Assembly (NCBI GenBank): GCA_029780115.1 | Contig: JAKOZG010000016.1 | Span: forward strand, 1-64,000 | Direction of reading: 5' to 3' | DNA from: Thermotogota bacterium | Lineage (GTDB): Bacteria > Thermotogota > Thermotogae > Petrotogales > Petrotogaceae | DNA length: 64,000 nucleotides | In this document: positions 47,699 through 56,355 of the stretch, piece after piece | Layout: the number at the start of each line of letters is the position of its first letter | Position numbering within the stretch: position 1 is the stretch's first letter | Notes under the pieces: generated by a model | What the model was told of the DNA's origin: nothing | What the model saw: only the letters and a program-made list of their open reading frames with translations | The model's database searches: none | Position numbers and translations under genes: made by a program

Positions 47699-49171
47699 AT
47701 GAAAGTAATTACTTCTTCAGAAGCCAAGCGTCTCGATGAGGCGACAATAATGAAAGGAATATCTGAAGAAACGCTCATGGAACAAGCAGCTTTTGCAGTT
47801 GCAGACGTTGCAGAAACCTTTTACCCTTTTTCCATACTCTCCATAGTAGGAAAGGGAAACAATGGAGGAGATGGAATAGCAGCAGCACGAATTTTAAAAA
47901 ATAGAGGATACAACGTTGAAATTTTAATTATAGGAGATCCTTCAGAAGGTAGCAAAGGTTTCAAAAAACAGTTGGAAATTGCCGAAAAATATGAAATAAA
48001 AATATATAAATATGGCGAAGAGCATGTTGACTACTTGTATTATGATTTAATAATCGATGGATTGATAGGTTTAGGTTTAAAGGGAACAATTGAAGGAGAA
48101 ATGAAAGAAGTAATAGAAAAAATCAACAATTCAAGTGCAAAAATTATTTCTATTGATATTCCTTCAGGAATTGATTCAGATTCAGGAGAAATAAAGGGAG
48201 TAGCCGTAAAAGCCGATCAAACAGTAACTTTTGGTGCCCTAAAATTTGGTCATCTCCTTCATCCAGGGAAAGAATATTGTGGACAGATAAAAATTGCTCC
48301 TCTTTCCTTCGACAATTTGTTTATGGAAAGTTTAAACAGAGACCTCATTGAAGAAAAAATGGTAAAAAAGTTGCTTCCTAGACGACCTGAAGATTCCCAC
48401 AAATACACATTTGGAACAGTTTTAATACTTGCAGGGAGTTCTAAATATCCAGGAGCACCCATTCTCTGTGCAATAGGTGCTCAGAGAAGCGGTGCTGGAT
48501 TAGTGAGATTAATTACACCTGGAGATTCCTCTGAAATTCTTTCTCTAGAACCTTCTATAATCTATAGATCACTAAATAAAGATTATTTTGAAGAGAAAGA
48601 TATTTCAACTGTAAGATCTGATATCGAAAAAGCTAATGTTATATTGTTGGGACCAGGAATGACAGAAAAAGCTCTCGATTTTGTCATAAAAATTGTTGAA
48701 AATTATATGGATTCAAAACTTATTTTACTAGATGCAGAGGCAATACAGATATTAAGAGAAAAATCTAAATTAAACAAAAACTGTATAATAACACCACATG
48801 TCGGAGAATTACAAAAAATATATAAAAATCTTAAAAATGATATATTGTCTTTAGAAGAATTAGCAAAAAGAATAAATACAAACGTTGTTTTCAAATCCTC
48901 CACCACTATTATTACCAATGGAGAAAAAACTTATTTCAACGTCGAAGGTAACACAAGTTTGGCTAAAGGTGGTTCTGGAGATCTATTATCTGGAGTAATA
49001 GCATCCTTTATGGCACAAGGATTAAATCCTTTAGATGCTGCTATCCTTGGAACATATATTGTATATAAAACTGCTAGAGACTTATCCATTGAGCATACCA
49101 GTTATTATGTAACTCCAATTCTAATAGCAAACAATTTGTACAAGACATTTTCTGAAATTAAAAACCGATAG
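47699..49171 (+). CDS. nnr: Bifunctional NAD(P)H-hydrate repair enzyme (epimerase and dehydratase)
   Basis: The 490-residue protein repairs hydrated NAD(P)H. The N-terminal epimerase domain (about 1-210) has VGKGNNGGDGIAAAR. The C-terminal ATP/ADP-dependent dehydratase (about 225-490) has LAGSSKYPGAPIL, the GPGM loop and the GGSGDLLSGVIASFMAQG motif. Fused forms are common in bacteria. It begins with ATG after GAGGGAT and ends in a terminator. Confidence 0.96.
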   Translation: MKVITSSEAKRLDEATIMKGISEETLMEQAAFAVADVAETFYPFSILSIVGKGNNGGDGIAAARILKNRGYNVEILIIGDPSEGSKGFKKQLEIAEKYEIKIYKYGEEHVDYLYYDLIIDGLIGLGLKGTIEGEMKEVIEKINNSSAKIISIDIPSGIDSDSGEIKGVAVKADQTVTFGALKFGHLLHPGKEYCGQIKIAPLSFDNLFMESLNRDLIEEKMVKKLLPRRPEDSHKYTFGTVLILAGSSKYPGAPILCAIGAQRSGAGLVRLITPGDSSEILSLEPSIIYRSLNKDYFEEKDISTVRSDIEKANVILLGPGMTEKALDFVIKIVENYMDSKLILLDAEAIQILREKSKLNKNCIITPHVGELQKIYKNLKNDILSLEELAKRINTNVVFKSSTTIITNGEKTYFNVEGNTSLAKGGSGDLLSGVIASFMAQGLNPLDAAILGTYIVYKTARDLSIEHTSYYVTPILIANNLYKTFSEIKNR

Positions 49172-49204
49172 ATCAATTATTTTTATGAATATAAGATAAA
49201 AACT

Positions 49205-49229
49205 AAAACGCCCAAAGTGGGCGTTTTTT
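49205..49229 (+). terminator. Rho-independent terminator after nnr
   Basis: AAAACGCCCA and TGGGCGTTTT form a ten-base stem with a three-base loop, followed by further T residues. It ends the rodA-nnr unit ahead of thiN. Confidence 0.85.
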
Positions 49230-49246
49230 AAAAGACAACTGATAAC

Positions 49247-49263
49247 AGGAGGCGAGAATAATA
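49247..49263 (+). promoter_or_regulatory. Shine-Dalgarno and putative AUA start of thiN
   Basis: A perfect AGGAGG lies eight bases before ATA 49261 (five before another ATA at 49258). This placement supports initiation here despite the non-standard codon. Confidence 0.6.
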
Positions 49264-49899
49264 GTCTACATAATATCAGGAGCCGAAAAAAGAAGTCCTT
49301 TAGATTTCTACAAAAATCAAATTCTTAAGGCTTCAATAACAATAGCGTGTGATTCTGGAGTCCAAATATATAGAGAGTTAAACATACCGTCTCAATATTT
49401 AATAGGTGATTTAGACTCAGCAAATCCTGAAGACATAAAATGGGCTAGTGAGAATAGAACCACGATTATTACCTATCCGAGAGAAAAAGATGAAATTGAC
49501 ACAGAACTGGCATTAATGTTTATAAAAGAAAAAAAAGAAAGGGATGTAGTTATTTCATGTGTTTTTGGAAACAGAATAGATCAAGAAATTGCTACCGTTT
49601 ATCTTTTGGCTCAATACATAGAACTAAACCCAGTCATTCTAGAAGCCAATATAAAAGTTGGGGTCGTCGATGATTATGCGGTTGAGGAGGCAATACCTGG
49701 TGAGACATGGTCTATAATTAGAATAGGAGAACCAGTTGAAGGTTTAACTCTAAAAGGCTTTAAATATCCTTTAAATAATGAAAACTTAGATCATTTTAAA
49801 TCTTTAGGAATAAGCAATCAAGCCACGGAAAATAAAGTGACAATTTCTGTAAAAAAAGGTAAAGTTGCATATTTTAGATGGATTAATACTCAGTGGTGA
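49261..49899 (+). CDS. thiN: Thiamine pyrophosphokinase, apparent AUA start
   Basis: The 212-residue reading frame makes thiamine diphosphate from thiamine and ATP. It has the N-terminal SGAEKRSP segment, CDSGVQIYRELNI, the metal motif GDLDSAN and KDEIDTELAL. VFGNRIDQEI corresponds to the G-x-x-x-R-x-D-H motif with Gln for His. No ATG, GTG, TTG or CTG exists between the upstream TAA (49243-49245) and these conserved parts. AGGAGG (49247-49252) is eight bases before an ATA at 49261. The first in-frame ATG, 49516, would remove the N-terminal 85 residues with the catalytic motifs. Confidence 0.82.
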   Translation: MVYIISGAEKRSPLDFYKNQILKASITIACDSGVQIYRELNIPSQYLIGDLDSANPEDIKWASENRTTIITYPREKDEIDTELALMFIKEKKERDVVISCVFGNRIDQEIATVYLLAQYIELNPVILEANIKVGVVDDYAVEEAIPGETWSIIRIGEPVEGLTLKGFKYPLNNENLDHFKSLGISNQATENKVTISVKKGKVAYFRWINTQW

Positions 49900-50078
49900 A
49901 AGTTGAAAAATTATTGAAAAGTTCACACTTTGCTTTGAAACATCATCAATAAGGATTTCTGAGCAATTAGACTTAAAAATAAAAATATAGTATAATAGGG
50001 AAAATGAAATAGTTGTTTTTTTCTCAAAACTAATTTTCAATGTGTGTCCCTATAATCTCTAACGTGGGCTCCGTTCGT

Positions 50079-50111
50079 TCGGTAGAGACGACCTAGATGG
50101 GCGTCTCTACC
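50079..50111 (+). repeat. Intergenic hairpin upstream of engB (copy 1 of a small family)
   Basis: GGTAGAGACG and CGTCTCTACC form a perfect ten-base stem, followed by an A-rich segment (CCCAAAAAAG). It lies 38 bases before engB in a GC-richer island. Part of it resembles sequence at 53449-53480. Confidence 0.6.
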
Positions 50112-50148
50112 CCAAAAAAGTATCAACAGTAACATTAGGAGGAAAATA

Positions 50149-50766
50149 ATGAAGATTACCAGTGCAAAGTTAATAAAAACAGTCTATGATGTAAAAGACC
50201 TTCCCCCATCAGATAAAAAAGAAGTTGCCTTTGCAGGAAGGTCGAACGTTGGAAAGTCTAGCTTTTTAAACACAGTTCTAGGAATAAAAACAGCAAAAGT
50301 AAGTTCAACACCCGGCAAAACCCGTTCTATAAACTATTATTTAGTAAATGGCAAATATTACTTTGTAGACCTTCCAGGGTATGGTTTTGCTAAAGTCTCA
50401 AAGCAGGAAAAAGAAAGATGGGGAATACTACTTGAGGAATATTTTAACAACAAATACAATTTAGATATGGTATTTTTACTCTTAGACCACAGGCATTTAC
50501 CTCAAGAATTAGACTACGTAATGATTGAATGGCTTAGAGATTTAGGTATACCTTTTATAATTATCTTAACAAAAGTCGACAAATTAAAAGCATCTGAAAG
50601 AAAAAAGATGCAGCAACAAATAAAAACTAGTTTGTCTGTATATGGTGACTACATCTATATACCCTTTTCTTCAAAAACAAAAGAGGGAGTAAAAGAAGTG
50701 TTAGACTTATTCTCAAAAATTTTAGGCGAAAGTTTAAATGTTTCAAATAATATCGCTGAGATCTAA
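50149..50766 (+). CDS. engB: Ribosome biogenesis GTPase EngB/YsxC
   Basis: The 205-residue single-domain GTPase has G1 GRSNVGKSS, G2 TPGKTRS, G3 DLPGYG, G4 TKVD and G5 FSSKTKEG. EngB is needed for assembly of the 50S subunit. ATG follows TTAGGAGGAAAATA. It starts a + unit with the PEPCK-like gene 40 bases downstream. Confidence 0.96.
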   Translation: MKITSAKLIKTVYDVKDLPPSDKKEVAFAGRSNVGKSSFLNTVLGIKTAKVSSTPGKTRSINYYLVNGKYYFVDLPGYGFAKVSKQEKERWGILLEEYFNNKYNLDMVFLLLDHRHLPQELDYVMIEWLRDLGIPFIIILTKVDKLKASERKKMQQQIKTSLSVYGDYIYIPFSSKTKEGVKEVLDLFSKILGESLNVSNNIAEI

Positions 50767-50805
50767 ATTGATTGATATATATTTTCAAAGCGGAGGCGTA
50801 TAATT

Positions 50806-52635
50806 ATGCTTTTTGAAAGAACCAAAATTATTCCGGGTGAAGTTTCATACTCAAATATTTCGCAAATATTAAATTCGAAATATTTAAGAGAATTGATAAT
50901 TGAGATAATTGATGATGCAGAACAGTCACATAACAGTTTTCAAACCTTTTTTCAACTGTTCTTAAAAAATCCAGAAAAAACCTCGATATCTGAAAAGTAC
51001 GATATAGAACAAATTGTACAGTTACTTTTAGCTCTTTCAGCCAATACTTTAGAAAGTTTAGACGCATCTACATACTTTAGTTTTCCAAAATTAGTACCTT
51101 ATCGTCATATGTTAACAATGTTCATTGAGAATACCTTTAACCTTTGGCGGGCTAAACATCGATTCATGACAAAAAAAGATCCCTTTAGCGACGATCCAAA
51201 AACCAGGATTCATAAACAAATTACCCTTATAAAAAATAATTATGACTTAAAAAGTTTGGTACTAGAAACATACAGGCAAATACTTATAAATGTTTCAGAC
51301 AAAAGAACAAAAATATTAAGACAACTCCCTAGTGGAGCCCAAGCAAATTTTACGCTTGACCAGATAGATTTTGAACCACAAGCAAAGATTAAAAATGCAG
51401 ATTTTCTGTACGAAATGTATTTTGTTTGGAGTGTTATATTAGAACCTCCTGTAATTTTTTACACACGTTCAAACAAAAGAAGCGGACTCTTTAAGGTTGT
51501 CGATAAGCCTATATTACATAAAGTTAATATTGAAAATCCGGATGATTGGTTAGTATTTCCTATTTATGTACACACCAAACTCATATATGTTGTTGTTTAC
51601 AAAGAATATTTTGCACTAGCTGCAGGATTAGCTAATTTATTTGAATTTGCGAACTTTGGAACTTTAAAATTCGAAAAACCTGATGGCATTTATATTTTTG
51701 GTATAGATAAAAGTTTCTTTGAAAATGAAAAAGATTTCAATGGAATAATATATAGAGAAGATGATGGGACATATGTAGCTCTTGTTGGTAATGATCCTTC
51801 TATTGATTACTTTGGTTACATGAAGAAAATGATACTGACAATCCATAACTTGCTTGTAATTGATGAAGGTAGATTGCCCATACATGGCGCCTTGGCTGAA
51901 GTAAAGTTAAAAGATAAGACCTCATATAATATAATGCTAGTAGGTGATAGCGGTGCAGGAAAATCAGAAACGCTTGAAGCACTAACCCGAATCAAAGAGC
52001 AAGTTTCAAGAGTTACCATTATTATTGATGATATGGGTTCACTTGACATTTTAGAAGATGGAACAGTTGTTGCTTACGGAACTGAAACAGGGGCATTCGT
52101 AAGACTCGACGATTTACAACCTAGCTATGCCTACTCAACAATGGATAGAAGTATTTTTATGAATCCAAACGAAACAAATGCAAGAGTAATTGTTCCATAT
52201 TCTAATTACGATGAAATTATAAAACCAACTAAAATAGATTTTTTCTTTTATGCAAACAATTATGAATCCTTGGACGAAAAACATGAAGTAATAGAATTTT
52301 TTGATGACATAGAACAAGCATTGGAAGTTTTTTCACACGGAGCAAGAATGGCAAAAGGAACAACGTCAGAAAAAGGGTTAACTCATAGTTACTTTGCCAA
52401 TCCTTTTGGTGCTGTACAAAGAAGAGAAAAGCACGAAAAAATTGCTAGAAAATACATGGAAGCAATGATGAAAAGTGGTGTAAAAGTTGGAACGTTACGA
52501 ACACAATTAGGAATAAATGGTTTCGAAGAAGAAGGACCCATGATTGCAGCAAAAACTCTTCTAAACTATTTAAAAGCTAACAAAGAGAATAACGTCGAGC
52601 AAGAAATAACACCGCATTTAACAAAAAGCAAGTAA
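50806..52635 (+). CDS. PEPCK-superfamily P-loop protein of unknown function
   Basis: The 609-residue protein has an unrecognised N-terminal half (1-345). Its C-terminal half carries a P-loop of the PEPCK/HPr-kinase type: VGDSGAGKSET near 380, IIIDDMGSL near 405, GTETGAFVRLDDL, and a GTTSEKGLTHSYFANPFG stretch. That last stretch resembles the AGTEKG/FG.PF region of ATP-dependent PEP carboxykinase. The oxaloacetate-binding arginine signature of true PEPCK was not found, so it is more likely a kinase or phosphate-sensing relative (perhaps the DUF4914 group) than a metabolic PEPCK. The ATG has GGAGGCG. Its neighbours engB and a sirtuin give no clear pathway. Confidence 0.7.
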   Translation: MLFERTKIIPGEVSYSNISQILNSKYLRELIIEIIDDAEQSHNSFQTFFQLFLKNPEKTSISEKYDIEQIVQLLLALSANTLESLDASTYFSFPKLVPYRHMLTMFIENTFNLWRAKHRFMTKKDPFSDDPKTRIHKQITLIKNNYDLKSLVLETYRQILINVSDKRTKILRQLPSGAQANFTLDQIDFEPQAKIKNADFLYEMYFVWSVILEPPVIFYTRSNKRSGLFKVVDKPILHKVNIENPDDWLVFPIYVHTKLIYVVVYKEYFALAAGLANLFEFANFGTLKFEKPDGIYIFGIDKSFFENEKDFNGIIYREDDGTYVALVGNDPSIDYFGYMKKMILTIHNLLVIDEGRLPIHGALAEVKLKDKTSYNIMLVGDSGAGKSETLEALTRIKEQVSRVTIIIDDMGSLDILEDGTVVAYGTETGAFVRLDDLQPSYAYSTMDRSIFMNPNETNARVIVPYSNYDEIIKPTKIDFFFYANNYESLDEKHEVIEFFDDIEQALEVFSHGARMAKGTTSEKGLTHSYFANPFGAVQRREKHEKIARKYMEAMMKSGVKVGTLRTQLGINGFEEEGPMIAAKTLLNYLKANKENNVEQEITPHLTKSK

Positions 52636-52670
52636 ATATACAAGTAAATATAGAGGTGAATAAAAAACAA

Positions 52671-53429
52671 ATGTCTGATTTAGCAAAAAAATGTGCGAAA
52701 TTTATTTACATATCAAAAAAGATCGCAGTTTTAAGCGGAGCAGGTATGTCTACTAATGCTGGCATACCTGACTTCCGTGGGCCCAATGGTATATATACAA
52801 AAGCTAATATTGAAGATCCTGAGAGCATATTTGATATAAGCTACTTCTATGAAGACTCTTCATTATTCTACAAATTTCACAGAACTTTTTTAGACATGAT
52901 TGAACAAGCAGAGCCAACTTTCACACATAAATTTTTAGTAAAATTGGAAGAAGAAGGAAAAATCGAGGGAATTATAACTCAAAATATTGATTCTTTACAC
53001 CAAAAAGCCGGCTCAAAAAAAGTGTATGAAATACACGGAGGTTGTTGGGATAACTATTGCATAAAATGTGGGGAATACTATTCACAGCAAGAACTTATTC
53101 AAAAAATGCATGGAGAAACTATACCAAAATGCGATATATGTGGTGGAACTATAAAACCTGATATCGTCTTTTTTGGAGAACCCGTAAAATACCTAGGTGT
53201 TTCAGAAAAAATAATGTCACGTTCAGACTTAGTACTTGTCCTTGGCTCATCATTAACTGTTATGCCAGCTGCTTTTTTACCTTCTCTTACTCAAGGAAAA
53301 ATAATTGTAGTAACAAAGGGAACTGTCTCAACCTCATACTTACCTCAAAATAAACTTGCATTTATAGTAAATGAAGATCTAGATACATTCTTCATAGAAG
53401 TTGCCGAAGAATACGAAAAAATGAAATGA
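52671..53429 (+). CDS. cobB: NAD-dependent protein deacylase (sirtuin)
   Basis: The 252-residue Sir2 protein has the NAD loop LSGAGMSTNAGIPDFRG, TQNIDSLHQKAG and catalytic His in YEIHGG. A zinc site (C-x2-C and C-x2-C) is near residues 125-160, with GSSLTVMPA after it. It removes acetyl groups from lysines using NAD. ATG 52671 is 11 bases from GAGGTGA; the GTG at 52656 lies in that site. It follows the PEPCK-like gene by 35 bases, likely one unit. Confidence 0.95.
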   Translation: MSDLAKKCAKFIYISKKIAVLSGAGMSTNAGIPDFRGPNGIYTKANIEDPESIFDISYFYEDSSLFYKFHRTFLDMIEQAEPTFTHKFLVKLEEEGKIEGIITQNIDSLHQKAGSKKVYEIHGGCWDNYCIKCGEYYSQQELIQKMHGETIPKCDICGGTIKPDIVFFGEPVKYLGVSEKIMSRSDLVLVLGSSLTVMPAAFLPSLTQGKIIVVTKGTVSTSYLPQNKLAFIVNEDLDTFFIEVAEEYEKMK

Positions 53430-53448
53430 TACATCAAATTGTAAAAAT

Positions 53449-53508
53449 GACCTTCACGGACGTCTATGAACCAAAAAACAGTAGACACGCTCTACACGAG
53501 CGTCTTAC
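53449..53508 (+). repeat. Intergenic hairpin upstream of the BMP gene (copy 2)
   Basis: Positions 53449-53480 resemble 50088-50118 (GACCT...GG.CGTCT.T...CC then A6). Next to it, GTAGACACGCTC (53481-53492) and GAGCGTCTTAC (53498-53508) form a stem with a five-base loop and one bulge. Confidence 0.5.
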
Positions 53509-53535
53509 ATGCTAAGAATTAAACTAAACAATTAA

Positions 53536-53577
53536 TTCAAGCGGGTTATAGGGTAACAGCCCAATAACCGCTTTGAA
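53536..53577 (+). promoter_or_regulatory. Large hairpin in the leader of the BMP gene
   Basis: Arms TTCAAGCGGGTTATAGGG and CCCAATAACCGCTTTGAA pair over about 16 positions with small bulges and a six-base loop. The hairpin ends 20 bases before the AAGGAGG of the BMP gene. No T-tract follows, so it is not a standard terminator. It may protect the mRNA end or regulate translation. Confidence 0.5.
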
Positions 53578-53611
53578 TAAAACACCTAAAACGAAGAAGG
53601 AGGCTAGTAAC

Positions 53612-54712
53612 ATGAAAAAGTTGATTACTGTAGTGTTGGCTGTTTTCATGCTATTTTCAATGTCTTTTGCATTCAAAGCTACTATGGTAACAGACGTAGG
53701 AGGAATGGGTGACAAATCTTTTAACGACGGAACTTGGCAAGGAGTATTAAGAGCAAGAGATGAACTAGGCATAGAAATTGATGTACTTGTTTCGAAAGAA
53801 CAAACAGATTATCTCCCAAACTTAAGCAGTGCTGCGAAGAGCTCTGATGTAGTTATTGCGGTTGGATTCATGATGACTGATGTACTTTTTAACATAGCTC
53901 CTCAATTTCCAGATGTAAAATTCATTGGAATAGATATAGAACCTTCTCCTGGGCAAATCATACCTGCAAACGTTGCCTGTTACGTATTTAATGAACATGA
54001 ATCAAGTTTTGCCGCAGGATATTTGGCCGCAATGACTACTCAGACTGGAAAAGTTGGATTTGTAGGTGGTGTGGCGGTACCAGCTGTAACAAAATTTGAA
54101 GCTGGTTATCTGGCTGGTGTAAAAGTATACAACGAAATATACAATGAAAATATTGAAGTTATCTCCGGATACGCGAATACATTTAATGATCCTGCTTTAG
54201 GAAAAAACATGGCTTTAACTCAAATGGAACAAGGTGTAGACATAGTATTTCACGCGGCAGGCCCAACTGGGAATGGCGTAATAAGCGCAGCACATGAAAA
54301 AGGAGCTTCACTTTATGGTTTACCAACAAATGCTCCTTTGGAAAAAATAATTGATAAATATTACGAAGTAGGAAGAGGATATTTTGCAATGGGTGTTGAT
54401 GTTGATCAAGACTATATGGCACCAGGATATGTTTTAACCTCTGCGATGAAAAGAGTAGATACCGCTGCATTTGAAGGGATTCAGAGTGCTCTTTCAGGTA
54501 GAACATTTGATTCAGGGTTGCACAGATTAGGCCTGAAAGAAGATGGGGTCAGTATAACACCAATGAAATACACAAGAAGCATGGCTCCTTGGAGATTTTT
54601 TGCAGAAATTGAATATTTAAACGCCCTTATAAAACAAGGAATATTAGAAGTACCCTCAGAACCCTCGTTAGTAGGATCTTTTGAAGTTCCAGAAATCACT
54701 TTTCCTTTTTAA
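53612..54712 (+). CDS. BMP-family ABC transporter substrate-binding protein
   Basis: The 366-residue secreted protein has a signal peptide (about 1-20, MSFA end, no lipobox cysteine). The basic membrane protein fold follows, with DVGGMGDKSFNDGTWQG, VAVGFMMTDV and TGKVGFVGGVAVP. Relatives bind nucleosides or purines for ABC import. No permease or ATPase gene follows; the next gene is convergent, so partners must lie elsewhere. ATG 53612 has AAGGAGG nine bases ahead. Purine salvage genes in the window make nucleoside uptake plausible. Confidence 0.88.
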   Translation: MKKLITVVLAVFMLFSMSFAFKATMVTDVGGMGDKSFNDGTWQGVLRARDELGIEIDVLVSKEQTDYLPNLSSAAKSSDVVIAVGFMMTDVLFNIAPQFPDVKFIGIDIEPSPGQIIPANVACYVFNEHESSFAAGYLAAMTTQTGKVGFVGGVAVPAVTKFEAGYLAGVKVYNEIYNENIEVISGYANTFNDPALGKNMALTQMEQGVDIVFHAAGPTGNGVISAAHEKGASLYGLPTNAPLEKIIDKYYEVGRGYFAMGVDVDQDYMAPGYVLTSAMKRVDTAAFEGIQSALSGRTFDSGLHRLGLKEDGVSITPMKYTRSMAPWRFFAEIEYLNALIKQGILEVPSEPSLVGSFEVPEITFPF

Positions 54713-54737
54713 TATCTAATTATTCATATTTAAAATT

Positions 54738-54764
54738 ATTCCCTGCTCAAGCAGGGAATTTTTA
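54738..54764 (+). terminator. Rho-independent terminator after the BMP gene
   Basis: ATTCCCTGC and GCAGGGAAT pair around TCAA and are followed by T5. It separates the BMP gene from the convergent MFS gene. Confidence 0.85.
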
Positions 54765-54795
54765 CTTTAATTTTATAAAATTATAAAATCTTATT

Positions 54796-56109
54796 CTAAG
54801 AAGAAGTCTCATTATCTAAATCTTGTACTTCTGAATCATTGAAATCTACAAAAAAAGAGATAATAAAGGCAATAAGCATTAAAATTGCAGGGAAGAAAGA
54901 TAACATGAAACGAGATGCAATATCTGGATGAGCCCCTGGATTATTTGCATCAACAAAACCAAATATCGCCGCAATTAATAGCAAAACCAAGCTTTTTGCT
55001 AATCCTGATAAATGGACAATAAATTGAAGGGCACTAAAATACATACCTTCTCTTCTAAGGTTTGAAATCTTTGAATCAATATCTATAACTTTAGAAAAGA
55101 CAAGATCTATATTAATAATGACACCAGCTAATACAACTCCAGTAAAAATCCCAGCCACCATAGACACAATTAATGTGCGCACAAAAAGAAACGGAACAAG
55201 TGATATCCCGAGAAAAATCAATGAAACCCTCCAAGTTTTCAACGATCCGAACTTGTTAATTAGCCATGTCCATAAAAACATAGCAGGAATTGCCGAAACA
55301 AAAACCGCGGCAGTTAAAAATGCTGCATTCCCTTCACTTAGTTCTAATGCATATTTTACAAAATAAGGGATACTGAGCAATAAAAGGGCAGATGAAGCTT
55401 GAAAAAAGAAGTTAGAGAAACCCACTGCCCAAAAATTTTTATTCTTTCCCACTGCTTTTAGAGTTTCTTTTAAAGAGGGGATCTGACTCTCCGTATATTC
55501 AGGTCTTTCATGGGAAGAAAAAGTAGCAATTGCGTAAAAAAACATCCCTATTAAGACCATGAAAGTGGCGGTTATTGTATAACCGTATGCTTGAATCATT
55601 ATAGGAGCTAGCGTTACTCCAATTATCATGCCAGCAATTTGAAAAGCTTGTCTTAAAGCATTAACATGCGTGCGAGATTTTTCCTCAATAAATAATTCTG
55701 GAAAAAGAGCATAGTAATTAACATCTATAATAGTTCTTAAAGTTTCTGTAAGAATAGAAAAAAATGCAAAATAAACAATCAGGGAAGTAGTGTTTTGAAC
55801 AAGTTTATGTGGAGAAAACAACATAATGTAAGATAAACAAAACAAAGGCATTCCTACGATCATCCAAGGTTTTCGTCTTCCTATTTTTGTTCGGGTACGA
55901 TCGGAAAGATATCCAAAAAGAGGATCATTAACAGCATCCCATATGGTAGCAAAAAGTGTAATTAATGAAATCTTAGCTAAAGGTATTCCCAACTCAATAT
56001 TGTAAAAAAACACTAAAAAAGTATCTATCATGCGGCCTGGAATCATCGTACCAAGCATTCCTAAGGCATACAGAAGAGGGCGTGTTTTACGATAAGACTT
56101 TTCATTCAT
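54796..56109 (-). CDS. MFS transporter of the glycoside-pentoside-hexuronide (GPH) family
   Basis: The 437-residue protein has 12 predicted membrane helices. The GPH/MelB signature lies between helices 2 and 3: DAVNDPLFGYLSDRT followed by GRRKPW. Members import sugars or glycosides with Na+ or H+. ATG with GAGGCG upstream. It is spaced 246 bases from the next upstream gene, so may be transcribed separately. Substrate is unknown. Confidence 0.85.
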   Translation of the reverse strand: MNEKSYRKTRPLLYALGMLGTMIPGRMIDTFLVFFYNIELGIPLAKISLITLFATIWDAVNDPLFGYLSDRTRTKIGRRKPWMIVGMPLFCLSYIMLFSPHKLVQNTTSLIVYFAFFSILTETLRTIIDVNYYALFPELFIEEKSRTHVNALRQAFQIAGMIIGVTLAPIMIQAYGYTITATFMVLIGMFFYAIATFSSHERPEYTESQIPSLKETLKAVGKNKNFWAVGFSNFFFQASSALLLLSIPYFVKYALELSEGNAAFLTAAVFVSAIPAMFLWTWLINKFGSLKTWRVSLIFLGISLVPFLFVRTLIVSMVAGIFTGVVLAGVIINIDLVFSKVIDIDSKISNLRREGMYFSALQFIVHLSGLAKSLVLLLIAAIFGFVDANNPGAHPDIASRFMLSFFPAILMLIAFIISFFVDFNDSEVQDLDNETSS

Positions 56110-56355
56110 AATCTTCTCGCCTCACTTTTTTCCCCATATTTTATATTACATTAATTTTTTCCTTCTTTCAAAAAACCCTTCAATTTCTTTATTTTATGGA
56201 TATTTGGGAATCTCGAGAAAATGAGTTGAAAAAGATACTTTCATTTTTATTGTTTTAAAACTAAAATTCATATTATATAAATTTATTTATCTCAAAATAC
56301 GCGACTTTTTTATGTTTAATATGAAAAATTCTATATCCAGCAAAATTAAAAATAT

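Noticed and set aside
49516-49899. Short 127-residue gene starting at ATG 49516
   Set aside because: It is the C-terminal part of thiN; the upstream frame carries the catalytic motifs and a perfect ribosome site.
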